64,000 bases of DNA from Pelagibius sp050330205. Lineage in GTDB: Bacteria; Pseudomonadota; Alphaproteobacteria; Kiloniellales; Kiloniellaceae. The DNA lies in contig JBHJOA010000029.1 of NCBI GenBank assembly GCA_050330205.1, positions 51,631-115,630 of the forward strand, given 5' to 3'. The position numbers and the translations under genes are program-made. Below, piece after piece: positions 8,804 through 18,549 of this stretch (position 1 is its first letter; each line of letters starts with the position of its first letter). The notes beneath the pieces were generated by a model that did not search any database, was not told where the DNA came from, and saw only the letters and a list, made by a program, of their open reading frames with translations.

Positions 8804-9854
8804 GGTCGCGGCCAGCACCGTCGCCGCCGCCGATCTCGAAGCCCTTCTGGTCCGGGTCTTCGAGACGCTGGGCGTGCCGGGCGCCGACGCAAGGACGGTC
8901 GCCGGCCTCATGGTCGAGGCGGACCTGCTCGGCTACGAGACCCACGGCGTGTTCCGCCTGCGCCAGTACGTGAACCGCCTGCGTGATGGCGGCTGCAATC
9001 CGGCCCCGAAGGTCACCGTGCTGACCGAGACGGCGGCGACCGCCCTGGTCGACGGCGACGACGGCCTCGGCCACCTGGCCCTCAAGGCCGCCTGCGACCT
9101 CGCGATGTCTAAGGCGCGGGCGGCGGGTATCGGCTGGGTCGGCGTGCGGCGTGGCAACCACGCGGGGCCGGCGGCGCTCTATGTGAGACCGCAGGCGGTG
9201 GCTGGGATGATCGGCCTCTGCGCCGCCGTCGGCAGCGCAAACCACGTTGCCCCCTACGGAGGCACTGACCTGCTGCTCGGCACCAACCCGATCGCCATCG
9301 CGTCCCCCAGTGGCGGCGCCGATCCTTTCGTGCTCGACATGGCGACAACCGTCGCCGCGGTCGGCAAGATCAAGGTACTCGCCCAGCGCGGCGAGCAGAT
9401 GCCCGAGGGCTGGATGGTCGGCCGCGACGGTCGCCCGCTCACCGATCCGAAGCGGCGCGACGAGGGCTACCTGCTACCCATCGGCGGGCCGAAGGGCTAC
9501 GGACTCAGCCTCGCCATCGGCCTGCTGGCGGGGCTGCTGAACGGAGCGGCGCTGGGCAGGGCGGTGGTGGACTTTACAAGTGAGACGCGCGAGCCGACGA
9601 ACACCGGACAGTTCGTCGCGGCCATCGACATTGCCGCCTTCGGCGACCCGGAGACTTACACCGCCTCGGCCGCGCGCGTATTCGACGAGATGCGGGCGTC
9701 GCCGCCGCTGCCTGGGCACGACCCCGTGCGGATCCCTGGCGACGGCCGCAACGCGGCCTATGCCGAGCGCAAGACGAAGGGCCTCGACCTGCACGCTGCG
9801 CTCCGCCGCGAGCTGGATGCGATCGCCACGGAAATCGGTGTCGCGCGACTCTAG
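8796..9854 (+). CDS. Malate/L-lactate dehydrogenase family oxidoreductase
   Basis: A 352-residue NAD(P)-dependent dehydrogenase of the Ldh_2 family (malate, L-lactate, ureidoglycolate, 2,3-diketogulonate dehydrogenases). Family landmarks are DLLGYETHGVFRL near the N-terminus, WVGVRRGNHAGPAALY with the catalytic histidine, GTNPIAIASPS and GPKGYGLSLAIGLLAGLLNG. It overlaps the permease gene by eight bases, so it belongs to the same operon and probably reduces or oxidises a 2-oxo/2-hydroxy acid handled by the importer. Its TAG stop shares the palindrome CTAG with the stop of the convergent HIT gene. Confidence 0.88.
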   Translation: MSEVAASTVAAADLEALLVRVFETLGVPGADARTVAGLMVEADLLGYETHGVFRLRQYVNRLRDGGCNPAPKVTVLTETAATALVDGDDGLGHLALKAACDLAMSKARAAGIGWVGVRRGNHAGPAALYVRPQAVAGMIGLCAAVGSANHVAPYGGTDLLLGTNPIAIASPSGGADPFVLDMATTVAAVGKIKVLAQRGEQMPEGWMVGRDGRPLTDPKRRDEGYLLPIGGPKGYGLSLAIGLLAGLLNGAALGRAVVDFTSETREPTNTGQFVAAIDIAAFGDPETYTASAARVFDEMRASPPLPGHDPVRIPGDGRNAAYAERKTKGLDLHAALRRELDAIATEIGVARL

Positions 9855-10270
9855 GCCCCTGCAGCGAGGGCGGCCATCAGCGCAGCTTTCCGCTCCACCA
9901 GGGCCGCCGGCGCATAGGGCACCGCCGGCCGCGCGCCCCAGACCGGGCCGGGCCAGGCGGGGTCGTCCCTGAAGCGGGCGATGACGTGGACGTGGAGCTG
10001 CGGCACCAGGTTGCCGAGCGCGCCGATGTTGATCTTGCCGGGCGTGACGGCGGACTGCAGGGCGCGGGAGGCGCGGCAGATCTCCTCGGTCAGCCGCGTC
10101 CGCGCGGCCGGGTCGAGGTCGTGGATCTCGGTCAGGCCCGGGCGGCGTGGCACCAGGATCAGCCAGGGATAGCCGGCGTCGTTCATCAGCAGCACCCGGC
10201 AGAGCGGCCAGTCGGCCAGCGTAATGGTGTCGGCCGCGAGGCGTTCGTGCAGGGCGAAGTCTTCGGTCAT
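9851..10270 (-). CDS. HIT-domain protein
   Basis: A 139-residue histidine-triad protein, a nucleotide hydrolase or transferase of the Ap4A-hydrolase/HinT type. The active-site segment is LGNLVPQLHVHVIARF: two histidines of the HxHxH triad are present and the first position is glutamine, a variant I associate with one proteobacterial HIT subfamily. The family also shows DPAWPGPVWG after the triad, present here. The start at 10270 gives the conserved N-terminus. It is convergent with the dehydrogenase gene and follows a RidA gene on the same strand. Confidence 0.85.
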   Translation of the reverse strand: MTEDFALHERLAADTITLADWPLCRVLLMNDAGYPWLILVPRRPGLTEIHDLDPAARTRLTEEICRASRALQSAVTPGKINIGALGNLVPQLHVHVIARFRDDPAWPGPVWGARPAVPYAPAALVERKAALMAALAAGA

Positions 10271-10352
10271 TGACGTGCCAGCGGTGAATCCGGAGTCCTC
10301 TAGGCAGGGTACCCGCGCGCGCGGCCCGGCGCGACGCAAAGCTGCCGGGCCG

Positions 10353-10778
10353 TCAGGCCTGCGGCGGCCGCTTGAACCGCTTGTGCGGAATCAGGGCGAC
10401 GGGCGCGATCTCGACCAGCAGTTCCGGGATCACCAGCCCCGCAACCTGGACCGCCGTGCTGGCGGGCGCGCCCGGTGTCTTGATGTACTGGCGCCGCACC
10501 TCCTGGATCGCCGGCAGGTGGTCGCGGTCGAGGAAGTAGATGGTCATGGAGACCAGGTCCTCCAGCGTGCCGCCGGCGGCCTCGACGATGACCTTGATGT
10601 TCTCGAAGGTCTTGGCGGTCTGCGCCGCCACGTCGCCGCGGCCGACCACCTTGCCGTCGGCGTCCCAGGCGACCTGCCCGGTGATGTGGAGCGTTACCCC
10701 CTCGCCGGCGATCACCCCCTGCGAGAAAGCGCGCGTCCCCGGCGACCAGACGCCGGGCGGATTGAAGCCGTAGGCCAT
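10353..10778 (-). CDS. RidA/YjgF family protein
   Basis: A 141-residue RidA-family protein. Members hydrolyse reactive enamine/imine intermediates or act in side-chain catabolism. Visible features are the N-terminal NPPGVWSPGTRAFSQGV strand, VAAQTAKTFENIKVIVEAAG and the C-terminal LVEIAPVALIP. The usual catalytic arginine of canonical RidA is not obvious (family pattern RxxxQ at the end is ASTAVQVAGL here), so it belongs to a divergent subgroup. GGGAG lies nine bases before the ATG at 10778. It is divergent from the following hypothetical gene, with a very short shared upstream region. Confidence 0.8.
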   Translation of the reverse strand: MAYGFNPPGVWSPGTRAFSQGVIAGEGVTLHITGQVAWDADGKVVGRGDVAAQTAKTFENIKVIVEAAGGTLEDLVSMTIYFLDRDHLPAIQEVRRQYIKTPGAPASTAVQVAGLVIPELLVEIAPVALIPHKRFKRPPQA

Positions 10779-10836
10779 TGGTAAAACTCCCTTGCTGCGG
10801 ATATGCGCCAAGGCGGGGTTCGACTATGATTGCAGC

Positions 10837-11409
10837 ATGCACGAGATGCCGGCGGTCATCACCCACAACTATCACCCCGCGCGGGGCGCGCTGCAAAACC
10901 TCTGTTGCCTGCCGCGCGGCGAGGCCGAGGCGATCCTATCCGAGATCCGAGCCGCGGGCTTGGCGCGGCTGAGGCAAGACTATCTGGAGCGGCGGCTGGA
11001 GACCGAGCGCTGGTTGCTTGGCGAGTGCACCCGGAAGCTCGGCCCGCCGCACCTTGCCCACCCACTGTACTTCTTCCTCGGCGATTTTGCCGACGGACTC
11101 GATCCGGCACGGCCAGCATCGCTCGTGATGCCGCTCGCAGTCCTACCACCTGACGTCGTCACTTTCACCTACCCGGACAGCATGGCGAGCCTTCCTCTAG
11201 GTAAGGAGAGAGGCGATTCGGGTGATCGAAAGCCCTATCATGGCCAAGTCTTCACCCTCGCCGAGATCAAGGACGTGGTCGCAGCTTACGGCTTGCCCGG
11301 CGACCGCTGGAAAACCGACCCGCCGCTGTGTTACGACCGCTTCATCGAAGTGCAAGTCTGGGACGACCGGCCGGTGCGGGACTACCTGAAACAGCAGGCT
11401 GCTTCGTAA
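10837..11409 (+). CDS. Hypothetical protein
   Basis: I do not recognise this 190-residue protein. It is soluble, with no signal or membrane segment, and rich in aromatic and Pro residues (HPLYFFLGDFADGLDP, PDVVTFTYPDSMASLPLG). A central helix LARLRQDYLERRLETERWLLG is amphipathic and basic. Codon usage is somewhat less GC-biased than in the flanking metabolic genes, and the next gene is clearly low in GC, so this may be the edge of a transferred segment. Starts at 10837 or 10846 are both possible; the frame is open to 10792. Confidence 0.55.
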   Translation: MHEMPAVITHNYHPARGALQNLCCLPRGEAEAILSEIRAAGLARLRQDYLERRLETERWLLGECTRKLGPPHLAHPLYFFLGDFADGLDPARPASLVMPLAVLPPDVVTFTYPDSMASLPLGKERGDSGDRKPYHGQVFTLAEIKDVVAAYGLPGDRWKTDPPLCYDRFIEVQVWDDRPVRDYLKQQAAS

Positions 11410-11487
11410 AAGCTCTCAGCCAACCCGGGCTATTTCGTCGTTGAGAAGCCCCGCGCCGAGTAGCGGCGGATTCACTGTAGCACTGCT

Positions 11488-12354
11488 TCAGATGGCAGCG
11501 TCTCTAATTGCCGTTACTAGCTTCTTAGCCAAGGCCTCGATCCCAATGGACGAACTCAACCCAACTTTATCCGCGAGGCGAGGGCTGTAGTTGTAAACCG
11601 CCTCCTTGCTCACGTTGTGCCAGATAGGAAGCATTACGTTGTTCTTCTCCAGGATCTCGCGAGTGAACACCGAGTCAAATTCTGCCTTGGTCCAACCTTC
11701 GTTTGACAGGAAATGAGGTGAAAGAACAATTACACACTTTCTTGAACTCTTCAGGCCATCTTCAATCTTTGCCCTAAGACTGTCGCCAACTTTCAGAGAA
11801 AACTCATCATACCAGACAGGACACATCATGTTCATGAGCGCATAGGCTAGCCCACGGACAAGATCATCCTTATCCCTAGAATCATGGCAAATGAAAGCTA
11901 ACGGCTTCTCGTATTCTGAACGCTTCATCGCATATTGCCTATCGCGAACTACGACGTGAAACCCGCGCTGTTGCCCAAGTTTCATGACCTGCGCCTTGGA
12001 GGCCGCATCCAGTAGCTCATCTATGTAGATGAAGATGCGCTTAGTGAAAACGAGCGTGTCTGAGCGCATTCCCTCATTCAGATCAGAAAAGGTCATCTCA
12101 GCCAATATCCCGTCACCATCAGATTTCAGGATACAAGCGTTTGTTTCGGGAGAGTCGAGAATTAGGGGAATGGCGCTCGAGTCTGAACCTTGGGGAACGT
12201 AGAAGAACCAGTACCTCGCGTTTCCCACAAAGTCGTACGCAATCTTGGCGATGATCGAACCTAGTTCAGAACCCCTTGTGTCAGAGATATTCCACTCGCC
12301 GTGGAGCGTAAGGGATCTAGGGTCTGTGTCGAAGTACTCTCGTATCGTTGCCAT
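11488..12354 (-). CDS. TIR-domain protein, probable NAD-directed immune effector
   Basis: A 288-residue protein with a C-terminal TIR domain (about residues 150-285). It begins at KPLAFICHDSRDKDDLV, continues with PVWYDEFSLKVGDSLRAKIE, where the BB-loop region lies, and has VIVLSPHFLSNEGWTKAEFD. The glutamate of WTKAE (about residue 225) matches the catalytic glutamate of TIR NADases. The first 140 residues are an alpha/beta region I do not recognise and may be the sensing part. Bacterial TIR proteins often act in anti-phage defence by consuming NAD or making cyclic ADP-ribose signals; that role is inference here, since no known partner is adjacent. GGAGG favours the second of two adjacent ATGs (12354). 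Base composition is much lower in GC than on both sides, a sign of recent transfer. Confidence 0.82.
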   Translation of the reverse strand: MATIREYFDTDPRSLTLHGEWNISDTRGSELGSIIAKIAYDFVGNARYWFFYVPQGSDSSAIPLILDSPETNACILKSDGDGILAEMTFSDLNEGMRSDTLVFTKRIFIYIDELLDAASKAQVMKLGQQRGFHVVVRDRQYAMKRSEYEKPLAFICHDSRDKDDLVRGLAYALMNMMCPVWYDEFSLKVGDSLRAKIEDGLKSSRKCVIVLSPHFLSNEGWTKAEFDSVFTREILEKNNVMLPIWHNVSKEAVYNYSPRLADKVGLSSSIGIEALAKKLVTAIRDAAI

Positions 12355-12456
12355 CATGCCTCCGTTCCAAATTCCGAAGCGCGGGAAGCAAGGTCAGTTG
12401 TCAGTGCATCAGCATGTCGTCGACGTCGTTGCAAATCGTACAGGAACTAGACGGTC

Positions 12457-14115
12457 TTACCGCTGGCCGGTGTCCCAGTGCGGGGCGATCCAGGCCGGGG
12501 CGTCGGAGGCGGGCAGGGGCTCGCGGCCGCGGATGGTGTCGGCCAGCTTTTCCGCCAGCATGATGGTCGGCGCGTTGAGGTTGCCGCTGACGATGGACGG
12601 CATGATGGAGGCGTCGACCACGCGCAGGCCCTCCAGCCCGCGTACCCTGGCGGCGCCGTCGACCACCGCCATGTCGTCGCTGCCCATGCGGCAGGAGCAG
12701 GAGGGATGGTAGGCGCTCTCCACGTGCTCGCGCACGAAGGCGTCGATCTCGGCGTCGCTCTGCACCTCGGGGCCCGGCTTCAGCTCCGGCCCGCGGAAGG
12801 GGTCGAAGGCCTTTTGGGCGAAGACCTCGCGGGTCAGGCGAACGGCGGCGCGGAACTCCTGGCGGTCGGCCTCCTGCGACATGTAGTTGAAGAGGATGCG
12901 CGGCGGCGCCTTGGGGTCGGCCGACTTCAAAGTGATCTCGCCGCGGCTCTGGGAGCGCATGGGTCCGACGTGGGCCTGGAAGCCGTGGCCGCCGGCCGGG
13001 TGGCTGCCGTCGTAGTTCATGGCGATGGGCAGGAAGTGGTACTGCAGGTCCGGATGCTCGACGCCGGCGCGGCTGCGGATGAAGCCGCCGGCCTCGAAGT
13101 GGCTGGTGGCGCCGAGGCCGGTCTTGAAGAGGATCCAGGAGATGCCGATCAGCGCCTGGTTCCACGGCCGCAGCGCCGAGTAGAGGGTGATCGGCTGGGT
13201 GCAGGCGTGCTGCAGGTAGATCTCCAGGTGGTCCTGCAGGTTCTTGCCGACGCCCGGCAGGTCGTGCACCACGTCGAGGCCGTGCGCTTTGATCTCGTCG
13301 GCGGGGCCGACTCCCGACAGCAGCAGCACCTGCGGCGAATTGATGGCGCCGCCCGAGAGGATCACCTCGCGCTCGGCGCGCACCGTGACGCGCTCACGGT
13401 CCTTGGCCAGTTCGACGCCGACCGCGCGGCCGTTCTCGAACAGCACCCGGGTGGTGAGCGCGCGGGTCCAGACGGTCAGGTTGGGCCGCGTCATGGCCGG
13501 CTTCAGGTAGGCGACGGCGGCGCTCCAGCGGCGGCCTTTGTGGACCGTCATGTCCATGTGGGCGAAGCCTTCCTGCTGGAAGCCGTTCATGTCCTGGGTC
13601 ACCGGGTAGCCGGCCTGGCGGCCCGCCTCGACCCAGGCCTTGAACAGCGGATTGCGGCAGGCGCCCGCGGAGACATGGAGCGGGCCGTCGCCGCCGCGGT
13701 AGTCGTCGGCGCCGCGCTCGTAGGTCTCGGCCTTGCGGAAGTAGGGCAGCACGTGGCTGTAGTCCCAGCCCGCCAGCCCGCCCTGCGCCCAGCGGTCGTA
13801 GTCGCGCGCGTGGCCGCGCACATAGGCCATGCCGTTGATGGAGGAGGAGCCGCCGATGACGCGGCCGCGCGGGCAGTACATGCGGCGGCCGTTCAGGTGC
13901 GGCTCCGGTTCCGAGTGGTAGAACCAGTTGTACTTGTCGTTGGCCAGCGGCTTGGCCAGTGCCGCCGGCATGTGGATGAAGATCGAACTGTCGCGCCCGC
14001 CCGCCTCCAGCAGCAGCACGCGCACGTCGGCGTCCTCGGTCAGGCGGCTGGCCAGCACGCAGCCGGCGGAGCCGGCGCCGACGATGATGTAGTCGTAGCT
14101 CTGGGTCTCGGGCAT
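12457..14115 (-). CDS. betA: Choline dehydrogenase
   Basis: A 552-residue GMC-family flavoprotein that oxidises choline to betaine aldehyde at the membrane. The FAD-binding fold is at the N-terminus (YIIVGAGSAGCVLASRL, then LLLEAGG), followed by RGRVIGGSSSINGMAYVRG and the second GMC signature SGGAINSPQVLLLSGVG. The active-site histidine lies in SAYHPSCSCRMG and the second conserved residue in SGNLNAPTIMLAEK. Length and motifs match BetA rather than an alcohol oxidase. It is the third gene of betI-betB-betA; about 180 bases containing a repeat separate it from betB. No strong ribosome-binding site is visible before the ATG. Confidence 0.93.
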   Translation of the reverse strand: MPETQSYDYIIVGAGSAGCVLASRLTEDADVRVLLLEAGGRDSSIFIHMPAALAKPLANDKYNWFYHSEPEPHLNGRRMYCPRGRVIGGSSSINGMAYVRGHARDYDRWAQGGLAGWDYSHVLPYFRKAETYERGADDYRGGDGPLHVSAGACRNPLFKAWVEAGRQAGYPVTQDMNGFQQEGFAHMDMTVHKGRRWSAAVAYLKPAMTRPNLTVWTRALTTRVLFENGRAVGVELAKDRERVTVRAEREVILSGGAINSPQVLLLSGVGPADEIKAHGLDVVHDLPGVGKNLQDHLEIYLQHACTQPITLYSALRPWNQALIGISWILFKTGLGATSHFEAGGFIRSRAGVEHPDLQYHFLPIAMNYDGSHPAGGHGFQAHVGPMRSQSRGEITLKSADPKAPPRILFNYMSQEADRQEFRAAVRLTREVFAQKAFDPFRGPELKPGPEVQSDAEIDAFVREHVESAYHPSCSCRMGSDDMAVVDGAARVRGLEGLRVVDASIMPSIVSGNLNAPTIMLAEKLADTIRGREPLPASDAPAWIAPHWDTGQR

Positions 14116-14168
14116 GAAGCGGAAACTCTATGTGTTACGCGTTGGATAGACCGTGCCGAAGTCCTCGT

Positions 14169-14275
14169 CCTTCGAGACGCCTTGCTTCCGCAAGGCTCCT
14201 CAGGATGAGGCCTTTCCCACGACCTCACCCTGAGAAGCCCGCAGGGGCGTCTCGAAGGATGAGGGGCGAGCGCTT
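14169..14275. repeat. Inverted repeat in the betB-betA gap
   Basis: CCTTCGAGACGCC at 14169-14181 is matched by its exact complement GGCGTCTCGAAGG at 14246-14258. The inner sequence contains further related halves (CTCAGGATGAGG and CCTCACCCTGAG). The whole is a long imperfect palindrome of a type common in alphaproteobacterial intergenic regions. Between two bet genes it may form an mRNA hairpin that lowers or stabilises betA expression. Confidence 0.75.
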
Positions 14276-14292
14276 CCAAGCATCGTCGTTCC

Positions 14293-15767
<1,475 letters not shown>

Positions 15768-15771
<4 letters not shown>

Positions 15772-16361
15772 TGGAGGGATCGTTCCTTGTGCAGCAGGCG
15801 GGCGACGTAGTCGCGGGCGATGGCGCGCGCCTGGTCGATGGTGAGCGGGCCGCTGGAAAGGGCACAGCGCAGCCACAGCCCCTCGATCATGGCGGCGAGG
15901 CCGGCGGCGGCCAGGGAGGCTTCCTCCGCCGGCAGCAGCTGCCGGAAGGCGTGGCGCAGGTTGGAGAGCAGGCGCCGCTCGTTGATCTTCTGGATGCGCC
16001 AGAGGGCGGGAGTCTTGCGCGCCTCCGACCAGAAGGCGAGCCAGGCGGACACCGTCTCCGGGTCGCTCTGCTCATCGGAGAAGTTGGCGAGGATCACCGC
16101 GTCGATGCGCTGTTCCGGCGTTTCGGCGGCCCCGAGGCGCTTCACTGTCTCGCGCAGCAGATCCTGCGCCAGCGAGCGCATGGTGGCGGCCAGCAGCCCC
16201 GCCTTGTCGTCGAAGTAGTGGGCGACGATGCCGCCGGAGAGGCCGGCGGTCCTGGAGATGCGCGAGATGGTGGCGTTGGCGAAGCCTTCCTCGTGGATCG
16301 AGGTGATGGTCGCCGCGATCAGCTGCCGGCGCCGCAGATCCTCCACTCCGACCTTGGGCAT
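15768..16361 (-). CDS. betI: Choline-responsive TetR repressor BetI
   Basis: A 197-residue TetR-family regulator. The N-terminal helix-turn-helix (about residues 10-55) reads QLIAATITSIHEEGFANATI with SGGIVAHYFDDKAGLL, the BetI signature, and the C-terminal ligand domain has WLAFWSEARKTPALWRIQ. BetI represses bet and choline-transport genes until choline or betaine aldehyde binds. It heads the betI-betB-betA operon, and a perfect palindrome about 85 bases upstream, between betI and choX, is the probable operator for both directions. Confidence 0.93.
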
Positions 16362-16444
16362 CCGCGCTGCGGCCTCCGTTCACGCGAGGTTAGGGGGCGA
16401 GGGGCGCCGCCGGCGCCGCCTCGCAGGTACAGAGGTATTTTATT

Positions 16445-16464
16445 TTGATTGAACGTTCAATCAA
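16445..16464. promoter_or_regulatory. Probable BetI operator
   Basis: A perfect 20-base palindrome, TTGATTGAACGTTCAATCAA, lies in an AT-rich patch between the divergent betI and choX genes. TetR-type repressors bind palindromes of this length, and known BetI boxes contain TTGA/TCAA half-sites. It is well placed to control both operons. The rest of the roughly 290-base gap shows no gene. Confidence 0.8.
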
Positions 16465-16647
16465 TAAAAACTAGGCTCGCGCCACTGGCTTGCGAAAACC
16501 TTAGAGGCGCCCGGCGCAGGCGGTAAGCTGTCGCCTTGGCGCGGGGGCGGTCCCCTCCGGCGCAAGGCCGGAACGGGCAGGCAGAACGGCGGGACGCCCG
16601 CAAAAGGGCGCCCGGCAGCAAAGAAAACGGGAAGAGGAGGCAGAAAC

Positions 16648-17610
16648 ATGCAATCGACATTCCGCAGAAGCCACTCGTTCGGCGGCGCGGTGGCCGCGCT
16701 GGCCCTGGTGGCGGCCATGGGCGCCGCCCAGGCGGCCGATCCGGCGGCCTGCAAGAACGTGCGCTTCTCCGACGTCGGCTGGACCGACATCACGGCGACC
16801 ACCGCTGCGACCTCGGTGGTGCTGGAAGGCCTCGGCTACGCGCCGCAGGCGGAGGTGCTCTCGGTGCCGGTGACCTACGCCAGCCTGAAGAACGGCGACA
16901 TCGACGTCTTCCTCGGCAACTGGATGCCGACCATGGAAGGCGACATCGCCGCCTACCGCGACGACGGCTCGGTCGAGGTGCTCGGCGTCAACCTGGAGGG
17001 CGCCAAGTATACCCTGGCGGTGCCGAAGTACACCGCCGACGCCGGCATCAAGGACTTCGCCGACATCGCCAAGCTGCGCGACGAACTCGGCGGCAAGATC
17101 TACGGCATCGAGCCGGGCAACGACGGCAACCGCCTGATCCTCGACATGATCGAGGCCGACGCCTTCGGCCTGAAGGGCTTCGAGGTGGTGGAGTCCTCCG
17201 AGCAGGGCATGCTGGCCCAGGTCGACCGCGCCGTGCGGCGCAACGAGCACATCGTCTTCCTCGGCTGGGCGCCGCACCCGATGAACAACAACTTCGACCT
17301 GGTCTACCTCTCCGGCGGCGACGATTTCTTCGGCCCGGACTACGGCGGCGCCACGGTCTACACCAACGTGCGCAAGGGCTATGTCCAGGAGTGCCCGAAC
17401 GTCGGCAAGCTGCTGACGAACCTCAAGTTCACGCTGGAGATGGAAGGCGCCATCATGGGCGCCATCCTGAACGACGGCAAGAACGAGAAGGTTGCCGCCA
17501 CCGAGTGGCTGAAGGCCAATCCGGGCGCTCTCGACAGCTGGCTGGCCGGCGTGCAGACCCTCGACGGCAAGGACGGCCTGCCGGCGGTGAAGGCTCACCT
17601 CGGCCTGTAA
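16648..17610 (+). CDS. choX: Choline ABC transporter, substrate-binding protein
   Basis: A 320-residue periplasmic binding protein of the OpuAC/ChoX class. The signal peptide ends near GAAQAADPA. Tryptophans that form the quaternary-ammonium aromatic box are visible in FSDVGWTDI, FLGNWMPTM and FLGWAPHPMN, the pattern of rhizobial ChoX rather than of proline-betaine binders. AGAGGAGG lies seven bases before the ATG. It is divergent from betI and shares its operator region. A strong hairpin separates it from choW. Confidence 0.93.
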   Translation: MQSTFRRSHSFGGAVAALALVAAMGAAQAADPAACKNVRFSDVGWTDITATTAATSVVLEGLGYAPQAEVLSVPVTYASLKNGDIDVFLGNWMPTMEGDIAAYRDDGSVEVLGVNLEGAKYTLAVPKYTADAGIKDFADIAKLRDELGGKIYGIEPGNDGNRLILDMIEADAFGLKGFEVVESSEQGMLAQVDRAVRRNEHIVFLGWAPHPMNNNFDLVYLSGGDDFFGPDYGGATVYTNVRKGYVQECPNVGKLLTNLKFTLEMEGAIMGAILNDGKNEKVAATEWLKANPGALDSWLAGVQTLDGKDGLPAVKAHLGL

Positions 17611-17637
17611 ACGGCGGCCGGTCTGCGTGTAAGCTGG

Positions 17638-17667
17638 AAACGGTCAGGCCGGGTGGCCTGACCGTTT
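17638..17667 (+). terminator. Hairpin between choX and choW
   Basis: A 13-base perfect stem, AAACGGTCAGGCC paired with GGCCTGACCGTTT, around the loop GGGT, 28 bases after the choX stop. The following T-run is short (TTTCGCTTTGG), so it is more likely a partial terminator or a 3-prime stabiliser that gives more binding protein than permease, as seen in other ABC operons. Confidence 0.75.
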
Positions 17668-17697
17668 CGCTTTGGGGGGACAGCAAGAGGTTCGGTC

Positions 17698-18546
17698 ATG
17701 GACTTCATCGAAAGCCACAAGATCCCGGTCGGCCGCGTGATCGCGGACTTCATCACCTTCCTGCGGGACCATGCGGACTGGCTGTTCGATCTGGTCTCCG
17801 ACGGCCTGCGCTTCCTCATCGACGGCCTGATCTACCTCCTGCTGTCGGTGCCGCCGCTGGCGCTGATCGCCATCATCGCCATCGGCGCCTTCTGGCTGCA
17901 CCGCTCGCGCTGGCTGGTGGTCGGCATCGTCCTGTCGCTGCTGCTGATCATCAACCTCGGCTACTGGGCGGAGACCATCCAGACCCTGTCCCTGGTGATC
18001 TACGCCACGGCGTTCTGCATGGTGATCGGCGTGCCGGTCGGCATCGCCGCCGCGCACAGGCCCTGGCTCTACACCGCCATCCGGCCGGTGCTGGACCTCA
18101 TGCAGACCATCCCGACCTTCGTCTATCTGGTGCCGACTCTCTTCCTGTTCGGCCTCGGCGTGGTGCCGGGCCTGATCTCCACGGTGATCTTCGCCATCCC
18201 GGCGCCGATCCGGCTGACCTATCTCGGCATCTCCTCGGTGCCGAAGAACCTGGTCGAGGCCGGCGAGGCCTTCGGCGCGACCAGAAGCCAGCTGCTGTGG
18301 AAGGTCGAGGTGCCGCACGCCCTGCCGACCATCATGGCCGGCCTCACCCAGTGCATCATGCTGTCGCTCTCCATGGTGGTGATCGCCGCCCTGGTGGGCG
18401 CCGGCGGCCTCGGCCGCCCGGTGGTGCGCGCCCTCAACACGGTGAACATCTCCCAGGGTTTCGAGGCCGGCATTGCCATCGTCATCATCGCCATCCTGCT
18501 GGACCGCATCTGCAAGCAGCGCGGACCGGCGCAGAAGGGGCGCTGA
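17698..18546 (+). CDS. choW: Choline ABC transporter, permease
   Basis: A 282-residue inner-membrane permease of the ProW/ChoW class. It has an N-terminal amphipathic region (about residues 1-45), then about six membrane spans, and the ATPase-docking loop VEAGEAFGATRSQLLWKVEV. The segment QTIPTFVYLVPTLFLFGLG is a family landmark. It lies between choX and choV, three bases before choV, and forms the channel for choline. Confidence 0.93.
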   Translation: MDFIESHKIPVGRVIADFITFLRDHADWLFDLVSDGLRFLIDGLIYLLLSVPPLALIAIIAIGAFWLHRSRWLVVGIVLSLLLIINLGYWAETIQTLSLVIYATAFCMVIGVPVGIAAAHRPWLYTAIRPVLDLMQTIPTFVYLVPTLFLFGLGVVPGLISTVIFAIPAPIRLTYLGISSVPKNLVEAGEAFGATRSQLLWKVEVPHALPTIMAGLTQCIMLSLSMVVIAALVGAGGLGRPVVRALNTVNISQGFEAGIAIVIIAILLDRICKQRGPAQKGR

Positions 18547-18549
18547 GCC

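Noticed and set aside
11410..12456. Prophage or integrative element around the TIR gene
   Set aside because: The GC drop is limited to about one gene, and no integrase, transposase, tRNA or direct flanking repeat was found.
12478..14208. A plus-strand open frame opposite betA
   Set aside because: Antisense shadow of betA, with a Val/Ala/Gly-rich translation and no motifs.
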